A stretch of DNA of 34,150 nt from the NCBI GenBank assembly GCA_020629055.1, contig JAHDEB010000003.1, forward strand, positions 46,702 through 80,851, given 5' to 3'. Both the position numbers and the translations under genes were made by a program. A model generated the notes under the pieces. The model saw only the letters and a list, made by a program, of their open reading frames with translations. It was not told the DNA's origin and made no database searches. Shown here one piece after another: positions 8,316-16,947 of the stretch (position 1 is the stretch's first letter; every line of letters starts with the position of its first letter). The stretch is from Chloroflexota bacterium (GTDB lineage Bacteria > Chloroflexota > Anaerolineae > Promineifilales > Promineifilaceae).

Positions 8316-8352
8316 AGACCTCGCAGGTTTTTGTAACCTGCGAGGTCTTTTT
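8316..8352 (+). terminator. Strong intrinsic terminator after the ABC operon
   Basis: A 14-bp hairpin (AGACCTCGCAGGTT / AACCTGCGAGGTCT, 5-nt loop) is followed by a T-run. The stem is unusually long and perfect for a terminator. It faces the 3' end of the leftward SH3 gene but lies outside it. Confidence 0.88.
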
Positions 8353-8403
8353 GTTTCCCTTAAAACTGGATGGGGAGCAAATTTCAGATTTATTTGAACC
8401 GAT

Positions 8404-9318
8404 TTATCTTGAGATGGTGGGAATAGAGGCATAAGAAAATTTATTAGTTTGTTTTATATGCTTAATTTTGATCCAGCCTGAATACTCACCCTCCTTTTCT
8501 ACATACAGCCAGTCAATTTCCCTATCTTTATTTTTAGCCAAAACGATAAGTATTTCACCACCATCAACAAAGCGTACCCGGGCAGATTCAGGGTCCGGGT
8601 CAACGAAAAGCCCAGTTCTATTTAGCACCTCAATCTGAGCCGGTTTATTTTCTGGGACATAAGTTGAAGCTGGCACTTCTGTTGCTATCGGTTCTGTTGA
8701 AGCTGGCACGTCGGTTGCTATCGGTTCTGATGTCGCAATTGATTTCGTTGTAGTTATTGTTATTGGATTCGTGGTAGATTCTAGGGGGGGTGACGTGGGT
8801 TCTTCTGTAGGCGTTGGCGTAAGTGAGTTAGGAGCTTGCTCTATATTTGCGGTAGATGAAGCTGACTCTGCAGTCTCGATCTGACCATTTCCCAGTTTAT
8901 TGATGGCCAATATTAAAAGGACGATGGCGAGCATTATGCTTCCGATCATCACCGGTGATATTTTTGAATGCCACGTCTTTACAGCAGAATGACTTGTTAG
9001 GTTATTTTTTTCTGATGGAGGGTTTCGTTTAACTTCCCTCTCTTCGAGAGAGTCAGAACCAGCGACTCGGTGATCTTCCGGCCATGCAGGCCACTCAGCA
9101 TTCGGCCTTCGGGTCTTTAATTCTTGAACAAAATTACGCTGAGCTTGTTCATTGTACGTTCTATGAATGTACGACAGTAACTCTCTCGCTAGATCACCAG
9201 CCGTTTGAGATTCTAAGTCGTTTTCATTGATATTTGTATCAAAAATTATATCTTTGATCTCACTTTCATTAAATTTCTCTTTAAGAATAATTCTAACTTC
9301 TGACCAAAACTCATTCAT
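8404..9318 (-). CDS. One-pass membrane protein: EAD/Death-like N-terminus, Thr/Pro stalk, SH3 domain
   Basis: I chose ATG 9318 (304 residues) because GAGG lies 6 nt upstream. An ATG at 9321 and an extended start at 9396 with no ribosome site are also in frame. The N-terminal residues 1-80 (FNESEIKDIIFDTNI, then GDLARELLSYIHR, then ELKTRRPNAEW) resemble the short helical effector-associated / Death-like adaptor domains linked to bacterial conflict systems; I hold this at low-moderate confidence. One transmembrane helix lies at about 121-140, then a Ser/Thr/Pro-rich stalk at 145-225 with two 11-residue repeats. A bacterial SH3-like domain (about 228-290, ending GWIKIKHIK) would sit outside the membrane and may bind cell wall. 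The gene is monocistronic and its function is unknown. Confidence 0.75.
   Translation of the reverse strand: MNEFWSEVRIILKEKFNESEIKDIIFDTNINENDLESQTAGDLARELLSYIHRTYNEQAQRNFVQELKTRRPNAEWPAWPEDHRVAGSDSLEEREVKRNPPSEKNNLTSHSAVKTWHSKISPVMIGSIMLAIVLLILAINKLGNGQIETAESASSTANIEQAPNSLTPTPTEEPTSPPLESTTNPITITTTKSIATSEPIATDVPASTEPIATEVPASTYVPENKPAQIEVLNRTGLFVDPDPESARVRFVDGGEILIVLAKNKDREIDWLYVEKEGEYSGWIKIKHIKQTNKFSYASIPTISR
8665..8730 (-). repeat. Two 33-bp coding repeats in the Thr/Pro stalk
   Basis: Two adjacent units encode SEPIATDVPAS and TEPIATEVPAS. The DNA copies are similar but not identical, so the stalk has probably grown by slippage. Confidence 0.75.
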
Positions 9319-9627
9319 CATTTTCCTCGCAGTTAATCGAATCGAACGGTTATTCACAGCCTCAAAAGAGGTTGATGAATTTAAGCACGTGGTCATGATT
9401 TGAAGGTATCCATCAAGGGATACAACTAGAATTAATTGGGATACAAAGCTGGAGTGTAGGGATATGCACAGGCAAATATTTTCTGCTGAACTCTAAAGAA
9501 TGGGGTGGTTGACTCTAGAATTGTTTCGGTCTTGCGCAAGTTGTGGCAAGAACGGTTATACCATTTGAAAAAAGAATATAGGTAGGCTCAAAAGTGGGTT
9601 GATAACGCAGAGTTTAAACTTCAGTCT
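9319..9627. other. Intergenic region with GGATAC boxes upstream of the SH3 gene
   Basis: These 309 bp have no credible gene. The 9-mer GGGATACAA occurs at 9417-9425 and 9438-9446, exactly 21 bp apart. An inverted copy, GTATCC at 9406-9411, forms a hairpin-like palindrome with 9418-9423. This cluster lies about 90-130 bp upstream of the chosen start of the leftward SH3 gene and could be an operator. I see no clear promoter, and no terminator for the NUDIX gene. Confidence 0.45.
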
Positions 9628-10158
9628 TTATTGCTTCGTCTTAATCGATTCGCATTCTGCATGCCAAACTTTCAATGCATCTAATGCGGATTTAGACCAG
9701 TCGAATGCGACTTGCTTCGGCAACGCATCTAGTGGGAACCATCCGATCTCTACCGCGTCTGTTGAGGCTTGGGCATGACCGCCCAATACTTCGGCCGCGT
9801 AGCAGATGTTTAAAATGTCTAAATCGATGGGACCGTACTTATCCATCCAAAACCCCAGCATGTGGGTGAGCCTAATTTCAAGACCCGTTTCCTCTAAAAA
9901 CTCTCGTTTGGCCCCATCCTCAGGATGTTCTCCAGAGTTTAGGAACCCGCCAGGAATATCCCACCATCCTTTGTACGGCTCGATGCCACGTTTTATCAAT
10001 AGAACGGCCCCATCCCGTATCGCTAACACTGATGAAGTTGGTTTTGAATTTTTGTAGTGAATGGTCGCACATGAAGTGCACCGTTGTTGCGTTGTTTCTT
10101 CCGCTTCTATCCATTGTTCTGCGAGCTCTCCCCCGCATTTAGGGCAAAATTTATCCAT
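9628..10158 (-). CDS. NUDIX hydrolase with N-terminal zinc ribbon
   Basis: A 176-residue soluble protein. The N-terminal zinc ribbon has Cys5-x2-Cys8 (CPKCGG) and Cys27-x2-Cys30 (CTSC). A NUDIX fold follows, with a complete box GX5EX7REUXEEXGU at residues 71-93 (GFLNSGE, then REFLEETGL). The Glu residues of REFLEE bind the divalent metal that hydrolyses a nucleoside diphosphate linked to another group. The order zinc ribbon then NUDIX recalls NADH pyrophosphatase NudC, but the protein is shorter and lacks a clear NudC SQPWPFPxS motif, so the substrate is open. ATG 10158 is well placed. A terminator-bearing leader lies just upstream, suggesting transcription attenuation. Confidence 0.92.
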   Translation of the reverse strand: MDKFCPKCGGELAEQWIEAEETTQQRCTSCATIHYKNSKPTSSVLAIRDGAVLLIKRGIEPYKGWWDIPGGFLNSGEHPEDGAKREFLEETGLEIRLTHMLGFWMDKYGPIDLDILNICYAAEVLGGHAQASTDAVEIGWFPLDALPKQVAFDWSKSALDALKVWHAECESIKTKQ

Positions 10159-10216
10159 AGGCGATATTGTAACGGCCGAATTTGTCGTTTGACTGTAAGG
10201 GATTTATCAAATAGGT

Positions 10217-10258
10217 AAAAAAAAGACCCCACTTCTATTGGGCATCAGAAGTGGGGCC
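10217..10258 (-). terminator. Leftward intrinsic terminator 59 nt before the NUDIX start
   Basis: On the minus strand the RNA folds GGCCCCACTTCT / AGAAGTGGGGTC (12 bp with one G-U, 10-nt loop) followed by eight U. No protein gene ends here on the minus strand, so it must stop either an untranslated RNA or a leader of the NUDIX gene. Confidence 0.82.
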
Positions 10259-10440
10259 GGAATGGGAATAATTGCATTAATCCCACGGTTGGTCGCTGGA
10301 AGGTTATCACTAGTAGGCATCGTTCGTCAAGTAATTCGAAGAATCAAGCCGGATTTTTTCGAAGTTATCTTATTCCGACAGGCTTGCCCCTTTTGAGGGA
10401 AAAAGCTGAATGACTTTGGATCGCCTATGCTTCTCTTTGT
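10217..10440 (-). ncRNA. Candidate small RNA or attenuator leader upstream of the NUDIX gene
   Basis: The leftward terminator at 10217-10258 needs a transcript from the gene-free stretch on its right. That RNA can form CAAGCC/GGCTTG with a nested GGA/TCC stem (about 10344-10387), a small CCCT/AGGG hairpin (about 10388-10399) and a near-palindrome GGGATTAAT...ATTATTCCC (10263-10283). GTGGG at 10282-10286 can pair with the CCCAC of the terminator's 5' arm, a plausible antiterminator. It does not match tmRNA, RNase P, SRP or any riboswitch I know. The 5' end is a guess and no convincing promoter was found. The rest of the gene-free stretch 10159-10567 contains two palindromes, listed next. Confidence 0.35.
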
Positions 10441-10450
10441 ATGTGTCTTT

Positions 10451-10461
10451 CCCAAATTGGG
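10451..10461. promoter_or_regulatory. CCCAA-A-TTGGG palindrome
   Basis: A perfect 5+1+5 inverted repeat 107 bp upstream of the Ldh-family gene. The same CCCAA-N-TTGGG core occurs within GCCCAATTTGGGC at 15968-15980, upstream of the nucleoside hydrolase operon, suggesting a shared regulator. Confidence 0.4.
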
Positions 10462-10496
10462 ATTCTAAAATACAATACACGCTCAACGTGACTTTT

Positions 10497-10510
10497 GCGT
10501 TTTAAAACGC
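10497..10510. promoter_or_regulatory. 14-bp perfect palindrome GCGTTTTAAAACGC
   Basis: A gapless self-complementary 14-mer 58 bp upstream of the Ldh-family ATG. It could be an operator or a short leader hairpin. No T-run follows immediately, so it is not an obvious terminator. Confidence 0.45.
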
Positions 10511-10567
10511 CCTAGAGGGGCTTCCATGCACAATTTTTAGTAATTCAATCGATTAAGTCGAGGAAAA

Positions 10568-11566
10568 ATGACCACTCTAACCCTTTCAGAAATTTATCAG
10601 CTTTCATATGATGCCCTTGCTCGCTGCGGCGCGGCCGACATTCAGGCGGCCCCCGGCGCTAAGTCGATTGAAGATGCTGAAGCCGACGGCATTCGTAACG
10701 TAGGGCTAAATTATTTACCCATTTATCTGGGCCATTTGCTTCATGACAAACTAAAAGGTGACGCCGCCCCAAAAATTATTAAGCAAGAAGGGGCCGTTAT
10801 TCAGGTAGATGCGGCTCACGGCTTTAGCCATGCCGCATTTCAACATGCGCTGGAGCCATTCTCTGCACTTGTTCGCCAACAAGGGATTGGGCTGATGAGT
10901 ATTCAAAACGGCTACACAGCGGGAGTCGTTGGCTGGTTTAATGACCTTTTGGCAAAAGAGGGGTTTTTAAACTTCGGCTTTGCCAATGCACCATCTAGTG
11001 TGCACCCGGCCGGGGGTAAGAAAAAGTTTTTTGGGACCAACCCATTGGGTTTTGGGGCACCGCGCGGTGATGCCCCCCCTATTATTGTCGACTTGGCAAC
11101 CAGCATGACGGCGAAAGTGAATGTCAAACAGGCGGCTTACGAAGGGCGTGAAATCCCGATGGGCTGGGCGCAAGATATCGATGGTAACCCGACAACAGAT
11201 GCGGCCGCCGGTTTGGCCGGAAGCTTGTCTCCTTTAGGTGGCCCAAAAGGGTATGCGTTGGGGATGATGGTCGAGCTGATGGCGGCCGGATTGACCGGGG
11301 GAAACTGGGCCTTTGAAGCGCCTCAGTTTGGGAACAATGAAGGCACCTATCCCGATGTAGGGCAAACGTTTATCGCCATTGACCCATCTAAAACAGGCGG
11401 CGCGGCTTATCTGGAACGGGTCGAGCATATGTTGGCAGCTCTGTTAGAGCAAGATGGTGTTCGATTGCCTGGAGGCCGCCGGGCTCAATTTAGAGCATCG
11501 GCCGAAGAAGGTGGCATTGAAGTACCGGACGCATTAATCGAGAAGATTAATAGTTTTAGCGCGTAG
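10568..11566 (+). CDS. Ldh-family NAD(P)H-dependent oxidoreductase
   Basis: A 332-residue protein of the malate/L-lactate dehydrogenase (Ldh) family, distinct from the classical Rossmann LDH/MDH. Family marks are the substrate and nucleotide loop 'FFGTNPLGFGAPR', 'VDLATSMTAKVNV', 'GWAQDIDGNPTTD' and 'GPKGYALGMMVE'. Characterised members reduce 2-oxo acids or cyclic imines (malate, lactate, sulfolactate, ureidoglycolate, piperideine-2-carboxylate). The residues seen do not fix which. The start is well supported, with GAGG five bases before ATG 10568. It is a single-gene unit: two palindromes upstream suggest regulation, and an intrinsic terminator follows. Confidence 0.92.
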   Translation: MTTLTLSEIYQLSYDALARCGAADIQAAPGAKSIEDAEADGIRNVGLNYLPIYLGHLLHDKLKGDAAPKIIKQEGAVIQVDAAHGFSHAAFQHALEPFSALVRQQGIGLMSIQNGYTAGVVGWFNDLLAKEGFLNFGFANAPSSVHPAGGKKKFFGTNPLGFGAPRGDAPPIIVDLATSMTAKVNVKQAAYEGREIPMGWAQDIDGNPTTDAAAGLAGSLSPLGGPKGYALGMMVELMAAGLTGGNWAFEAPQFGNNEGTYPDVGQTFIAIDPSKTGGAAYLERVEHMLAALLEQDGVRLPGGRRAQFRASAEEGGIEVPDALIEKINSFSA

Positions 11567-11615
11567 AGCTCGTTATTACAGTTCTGATCGGAGCCAGCGA
11601 CAAATAGTTGAAGTG

Positions 11616-11644
11616 AGGACGTCCCTTGTGGGCGTCCTTTTTTA
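11616..11644 (+). terminator. Intrinsic terminator of the Ldh-family gene
   Basis: The hairpin AGGACG-(T)-CCC / GGG-CGTCCT has a single bulged T and is followed by a T-rich run. It lies 50 bp after the stop and separates this gene from the convergent hybrid kinase. Confidence 0.78.
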
Positions 11645-11676
11645 TGTCTCTTGCAGGGCTCGCTCAAGACTTGTGG

Positions 11677-14600
11677 CTAAGAGTTCGTCTCTTTGTCTGT
11701 TTTTGTGATTTCTTTCAAGACCTTGACAAGGCTATCGATCTTAAATGGCTTCGACAAGAACATATCCATGCCGGCATTTAAACACAATTCTTTGTCTTTC
11801 TGTAGAACGCCGGCCGTCAACGCAATGATGAGCGGCTTATTCTCGGCCGGAATATTGTCCCGAATATAGATCGAGGCTTCTAACCCATCCATTTCTGGCA
11901 TGTGGACGTCCATGAGCACCAAATCATAAGATTTGCTCTCGACGGCACTCACCGCCTTATGACCATTTTCAGCAAGGTCAACCGTGTACCCTAGTCGTTC
12001 TAAAGTACGCATGGCAACTTTTTGATTCACGATATTATCTTCCGCCAGCAAGATTTTTAAAGGATGCTGTTGGGCAAAGGTTGCATCAAACTTAGACGCC
12101 GCTTTTTTCTTTTTCTCGGTGACCGTTTGTTTGGATATGACGTTGAGCAGCGATTTTGCCAAATAATCACTTTTAATCGGTTTATAAACAAAAAGATCAA
12201 TTTCTAAGGCATCAGATTCACTTTTGATGTCTCGATTGCCTACTGAGGTAAGCATAATGATGGGGGGGAGAGTGATGTTCTCCTCGCGAAGCTTTTCTAC
12301 CATTTGCATCCCATTCACATCAGGCATCTGATAATCTAGCAAGATGACATCGTAGGGTGCTCTTTCTAAGATTGCGGTGATCCCATCTAGTGCATTATCG
12401 ATAAGGGTCGTATGCATGCCCCACTGTTTACAATACCCGTTGACAATGTTTAAGTTTGTATGGTTGTCATCGATGACTAAAATGCGTTTCCCTTTTAAAT
12501 CATCGTTCTTTAGCCTAGCAGGATTGTTAAATTTACCTGCGGCGGCGGGGGCTAAAATCGAAAATGAAAACGTAGAGCCGACATTTAGCGTACTTTCAAC
12601 CCACAGCGAGCCACCCATCATGGTGGCGAGTCTTTTACTAATGGTTAGACCCAATCCTGTGCCACCGAATTTTCGGGTTGTCGAGGTGTCAACCTGGCTG
12701 AATGATTCAAACAGCGTATGCATACGGTCGGCCGGGATGCCGATGCCGCTGTCAACGACGTCTACTTGAATCAAATAGTTTCCATCTTTTACAGGTTTAG
12801 CCGAAACGATGATTTTAATCTCACCTTCTAAAGTGAATTTCACCGCGTTCGAGAGCAAGTTGACCACAATTTGGCGAACACGGGTAACGTCCCCAATAAA
12901 CCAAGGTGGGACATTTAAGCCATAATCGAGGATGAGTTCGACGTTTTTTTCATTCGCCTTTGGCGCGACAAGGTCTAACGATTCTTCCAGATTTTGTTTT
13001 AAGCTAAATGGCTCATTCTCGAATTCTAATTTGCCTGATTCGATCTTTGAAAAGTCTAAAATGTCATTGATAATGGTCAGGAGTGATTCACCGCTATTTC
13101 GAATCGTTTCTACAAAACTTTCTTGTTCAGCGTCTAGTTTTGTATCGATTAATAAGTTGGCCATACCAATGACACCGTTCATCGGGGTGCGGATTTCATG
13201 GCTCATGTTCGCTAAGAAGTCCGCTTTGGCCTGAGCGGCAGCCTCGGCCGCTTCTTTGGCCTCAACCATCGCCTGCTCGGCCATCTTACGCTCATTCATG
13301 TCATAAATGCTCGCCAGCACACAGACTTCCCCTTTGAAGACAATCTTTTGCCATGAGGTTTCGGCCCAGAAAACCCGGCCGTCAAATGTTTTAAATTGCA
13401 GCTCTTCCCCTGTAAGTGATCCTGTCTTTCTAAATGCACTGACCAGCTCTTTGCGTCGCGCTTCGCTCACATACAGATCAACAATGTTAGAGCCGAGGAT
13501 ATCCCGATCCCCCACGTCAAAAATCTTATAAAGGGTGTCATTGGCATAGGTTAACGCCGCATCCGCAAAGCGGGTAATGCAAATTGCGATGGGCAGATTT
13601 GCAATCATGTCCTGCAACTGTTTTTCACTGGCTAAAATCTTCTGCTCGGCCGCTTTTTGTTGCGTAATATCAAAATAGGTCAACATGCGCGAGCCATTAG
13701 GCAAATTGTTGACCGCATAGCGCAAGATCATTCCATCTCTTCTTATAAATTCGGTTGGCGCAATATCCCCAATTCTCAGTGATTCTAGGCGGCTTTCAAT
13801 ATAGTTTTCCCACTCCGCCTCTTCAACATCATAAATACCGGCATCTTTGTTGTAGTTGATAATCTCTGTCATGCTGGGCTTTGTTTGCACAAACTGGTCG
13901 GTGAACGACCAAATCTCTTTCCCTTTTCGGTTCGCCATAATCAAACGCAAATCAGCGTCTAAAAACAAAACCCCATAGTCAATCGTGTCTACAACACTTT
14001 TTAACTGGGTAAATACATGTTCAAGCTCTTTTTGCTTATTTAGCCGCTCGGTAACATCTTGCGCATAAACGATTCGGTACTCCGCCCCTTCATGCATGAT
14101 GTAACCAGAAACGAGCTCAACAGGGAATGTCGACCGATTTTTTCTCTGAAATCGACTTTCCACGTGACGGTACTTTTTGCGCCTTAGCTCATCCCAACTG
14201 TCTGCATAGCTCTGCGGCGTAACATTGACGCTAATATCGAAAACGGTTAAGTCGCTTATTTCGTCTTCTGTGTAATCTAAAATGTCCGCTCCCATTTTGT
14301 TGATGTAGACAACACGACCTTCAAGGTCTAGCCAAAAAGCGATCTGTGGCGCTTGCTCTATCGCAAACTGCGTTAAACGCAGACTTTTAGTCATGCGTTT
14401 CTGTTCGGTTATATCCAGCAAAGTTCCTTGCAGGTAGACGATTTTGTCGTCATCCCCCCATTTAATCTGTTTCCGATCAAGTATCCAGCGTACTTCTCCA
14501 TCTTTCTTATTGATGCGGTACTCATGAGAGAAATCATTTGCCCCTTCTTGAAGATAGTTCGAAATCTCTTTCGCTACTCTCTCTTGATCTTCTGGATGCA

Positions 14601-15759
14601 GAATCGATTTGTGGCTGATTTTGCCCGAAGTTAGATCTTCGGCCGCATACCCAAATTGAGAAACATTGGAAGAAACATAAGCAACGGCCCAGCCATCCTC
14701 ATTCAATATCCAACGAACAAGCACGATTGGACTGCTTTCAACCACGACATTTGCCACGGTTAATTCTGCCAAGGCTTCTTCCGTTTGTTCTCTTAGATTT
14801 AGATTCTCTAAGGTTTTCGACAGCAAACTAGCAACGTGATGCATGATCGTCTTGTCATGCTCGGTATAGGCGCTCACTTCAAATGATGAGAGGTTGAGCG
14901 TTCCTGTTATTTTTGATTTTATAATTAAGGGGGCGCACATGATCGACCTGAGACCTAATTCGGCCAATGTATCAAAATCTCGATAGGTCTGCTTTCTGAT
15001 GTCGCCTGTTTGAAAGATTGTTTTCTCCTGGACCACCGTTTCTAAGTGTGTTCCAGCAATAGCAGATTTATAGTTATCAGAGGGATTGGCCGATATCTTG
15101 GTGCCTGCCATGTCGATCAGCTGCCAATATTTCAAGCTGGGATCTATTTTTGCCATGCTTGCGCGCGCTGAGGGGATAAGCTTCATGAGCATGTCGCTGG
15201 TAGCCTGGACCGCTTCGGGCACCGTTTCGATATCAACCAGTTGGTGTGCCAATTGGTTCATCAGTTCATGTTGTTTTAGGGCATGGCTTTCTTTGGCTCC
15301 CGCTAATACAGATGCTACGAAGTTAAAGATAGTTTCATCGTCGGCCGAAAAAGCGCTCTTTTTCCTAGATGCAGCGTTGAGCGTCCCCACAATTCGGCCG
15401 TTTACTTTTAACGGTGCAGCTAACAACGAGTGGTACCCCTGTTCGATCATAAACTGAATGTCTTTAAATTGTGCTTTTGCTGCCAAGCTCGGGATATTGG
15501 CCGTCGTCATCGAACTGATCACTGTGCATAAAAACGACAGGTCATAGGCTAACTCCGGCATTTCGAAATCGGCTGTTTCGTCATCGGTTAGATTTCTGTA
15601 GCTGATCGAGTTTTTGTCAGCACTGACCATCGATAGGCTAACCCAGTCACAATCTAGAAAACGAAAAACCGCATCATGCACAAGGCGACGGACCTTTTTT
15701 AGTTCGTTGATTTTGTTGGCTTGGATAGAGAGTTCAACTAATTGATTAGAATATGGCAT
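11677..15759 (-). CDS. Soluble hybrid sensor kinase GAF2-PAS4-HisKA-HATPase-REC2
   Basis: About 1360 residues from ATG 15759; an in-frame TTG at 15777 would add six. No membrane segment, so it senses in the cytoplasm. Order: GAF (about 10-155), GAF (165-320), four PAS domains (about 335-453, 458-572, 585-700, 712-828), a coiled coil, then HisKA with His854 in '[10 protein letters not shown]', HATPase (N-box Asn971, 'GIGIP', 'GGTGLGL'), REC1 (acidic pair 1097-1098, Asp1142, Lys1193) and REC2 (E1240-D1241, Asp1284, Lys1337). The kinase core resembles BarA/ArcB-type hybrids, but no Hpt domain follows, so an external phosphotransfer protein or direct REC output is needed. No DNA-binding or enzymatic effector is attached. 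The GAF 'CAPL' boxes could bind a small ligand or chromophore. Neither start has a clear ribosome site. Confidence 0.93.
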   Translation of the reverse strand: MPYSNQLVELSIQANKINELKKVRRLVHDAVFRFLDCDWVSLSMVSADKNSISYRNLTDDETADFEMPELAYDLSFLCTVISSMTTANIPSLAAKAQFKDIQFMIEQGYHSLLAAPLKVNGRIVGTLNAASRKKSAFSADDETIFNFVASVLAGAKESHALKQHELMNQLAHQLVDIETVPEAVQATSDMLMKLIPSARASMAKIDPSLKYWQLIDMAGTKISANPSDNYKSAIAGTHLETVVQEKTIFQTGDIRKQTYRDFDTLAELGLRSIMCAPLIIKSKITGTLNLSSFEVSAYTEHDKTIMHHVASLLSKTLENLNLREQTEEALAELTVANVVVESSPIVLVRWILNEDGWAVAYVSSNVSQFGYAAEDLTSGKISHKSILHPEDQERVAKEISNYLQEGANDFSHEYRINKKDGEVRWILDRKQIKWGDDDKIVYLQGTLLDITEQKRMTKSLRLTQFAIEQAPQIAFWLDLEGRVVYINKMGADILDYTEDEISDLTVFDISVNVTPQSYADSWDELRRKKYRHVESRFQRKNRSTFPVELVSGYIMHEGAEYRIVYAQDVTERLNKQKELEHVFTQLKSVVDTIDYGVLFLDADLRLIMANRKGKEIWSFTDQFVQTKPSMTEIINYNKDAGIYDVEEAEWENYIESRLESLRIGDIAPTEFIRRDGMILRYAVNNLPNGSRMLTYFDITQQKAAEQKILASEKQLQDMIANLPIAICITRFADAALTYANDTLYKIFDVGDRDILGSNIVDLYVSEARRKELVSAFRKTGSLTGEELQFKTFDGRVFWAETSWQKIVFKGEVCVLASIYDMNERKMAEQAMVEAKEAAEAAAQAKADFLANMSHEIRTPMNGVIGMANLLIDTKLDAEQESFVETIRNSGESLLTIINDILDFSKIESGKLEFENEPFSLKQNLEESLDLVAPKANEKNVELILDYGLNVPPWFIGDVTRVRQIVVNLLSNAVKFTLEGEIKIIVSAKPVKDGNYLIQVDVVDSGIGIPADRMHTLFESFSQVDTSTTRKFGGTGLGLTISKRLATMMGGSLWVESTLNVGSTFSFSILAPAAAGKFNNPARLKNDDLKGKRILVIDDNHTNLNIVNGYCKQWGMHTTLIDNALDGITAILERAPYDVILLDYQMPDVNGMQMVEKLREENITLPPIIMLTSVGNRDIKSESDALEIDLFVYKPIKSDYLAKSLLNVISKQTVTEKKKKAASKFDATFAQQHPLKILLAEDNIVNQKVAMRTLERLGYTVDLAENGHKAVSAVESKSYDLVLMDVHMPEMDGLEASIYIRDNIPAENKPLIIALTAGVLQKDKELCLNAGMDMFLSKPFKIDSLVKVLKEITKTDKETNS

Positions 15760-15967
15760 ATCGAGATCGGGCGGCAAGATGGCTAAATATAAAGTTGCAT
15801 CTGCTATGTCAACTGTTGCTTAGATGGTATTTCAACGGGACAAAACAGCTCAGACAACGTCATTCTTGCCGAGGTACCCCGTATGAATAGAATAATCTGA
15901 TCAGTTGATCTTTGAACCAGTACTAGCTAGCCGTTTCATTTTCGAGTAGGCTGGTGGTCAACACAAT

Positions 15968-15980
15968 GCCCAATTTGGGC
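15968..15980. promoter_or_regulatory. GCCCAA-T-TTGGGC palindrome before the nucleoside hydrolase operon
   Basis: A perfect 6+1+6 inverted repeat 23 bp upstream of the start codon, well placed to block initiation at an adjacent promoter. Its core matches the palindrome at 10451-10461. Confidence 0.45.
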
Positions 15981-16003
15981 TAATCGATCTTGAAACATGT
16001 GAT

Positions 16004-16936
16004 ATGAACAGACTTTTAATAGATACAGACCCAGGGGAAGATGACGCACTTGCCATTATGATGGCGGCCGCTCACCCCCACACAAAAATTGAAGCGATCA
16101 TTGTCGCCGCTGGCAATGTAGGGCTGCACCATACAACAAACAATGCTGCGGTAATTCTTGACCGCTTAGGGCTAGACATACCGATTTATGCTGGCTGTAA
16201 AAACGCATTGGTACAAAATACGCAGGATGCCAGCCACGCACATGGTCTAGATGGCTTGGGGAATACAGGCTATCGATCGGAACGCACAATTGAATCGGCC
16301 CACGGCTCGGCTGAAATTGTGCGTCGTGTTAACGCTGAACCGGGAGAACTGACCCTCGTTACGCTAGGGCCGCTGTCGAATATCGCTGTGGCACTGCATT
16401 TGGATCCCGATCTGCCTTTCAAAATTAAACGAACTGTTGCTATGGCTGGGGCGGTGACCGGGCATGGCAACACCAATGTCTGTACCGAATTCAACGTGTT
16501 CGCAGATCCTGAAGCGGCCCATTTTGTATTTGAGGCTTGGGGAGCCGCTGGAAAAATGATTGAAGTGGCGGATTGGGAGCTGGCCACTCGCCATGGGTTT
16601 ACAAAGCAAGATCGGGCGGGATGGGTAGCGCTTGATACCCCCCTGTCCGACTTTTTTGCGGCGATCTCTGCTCATTCGAACCGATTTATCGAAGAGTTCC
16701 GCGGCCGGACGGTTAACTTTTTCGCTGATCCGGTGGCGATGGCGGTGGCACTAGAACCAGAGATTATCAAGCGGCGGGCCCAACATCATTTAGGGATTGA
16801 ATTAAACGGCGGCCTAAGCCGTGGACAAACAATTGTCGATTGGCTAGATGCCAGCGGCCGACAGGCCAATGCGGATATTATTCAAGAAATCGACCACGAG
16901 CGACTGTTAGAGTTAGCCCTCATGGCGCAACGTTAA
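16004..16936 (+). CDS. Inosine/uridine-type nucleoside hydrolase
   Basis: A 310-residue IunH/NH-family enzyme that cleaves the N-glycosidic bond of ribonucleosides to base and ribose with a bound Ca2+. The metal-binding signature DTDPGEDDALAI (residues 7-18) is complete. The mid-protein 'EFNVFADPEAA' carries the ribose-binding Glu/Asn, and Asp242 of 'FADPVAM' gives the last metal ligand. The residue before it is Ala rather than the His found there in several purine/pyrimidine hydrolases, so base specificity may differ. The gene opens an operon: the stop is 11 bp before the next ATG. A palindrome lies just upstream. No strong ribosome site precedes ATG 16004. Confidence 0.92.
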   Translation: MNRLLIDTDPGEDDALAIMMAAAHPHTKIEAIIVAAGNVGLHHTTNNAAVILDRLGLDIPIYAGCKNALVQNTQDASHAHGLDGLGNTGYRSERTIESAHGSAEIVRRVNAEPGELTLVTLGPLSNIAVALHLDPDLPFKIKRTVAMAGAVTGHGNTNVCTEFNVFADPEAAHFVFEAWGAAGKMIEVADWELATRHGFTKQDRAGWVALDTPLSDFFAAISAHSNRFIEEFRGRTVNFFADPVAMAVALEPEIIKRRAQHHLGIELNGGLSRGQTIVDWLDASGRQANADIIQEIDHERLLELALMAQR

Positions 16937-16947
16937 CATGAAGGTGG

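Noticed and set aside
8311-8347. GTTCGAGACCTC resembles a tRNA T-arm
   Set aside because: No cloverleaf, anticodon arm or CCA context fits; the bases belong to the terminator stem.
9319-9396. N-terminal extension of the SH3 protein from ATG 9396
   Set aside because: No ribosome site there, while GAGG stands 6 nt before ATG 9318 and the domain-like sequence begins after it.
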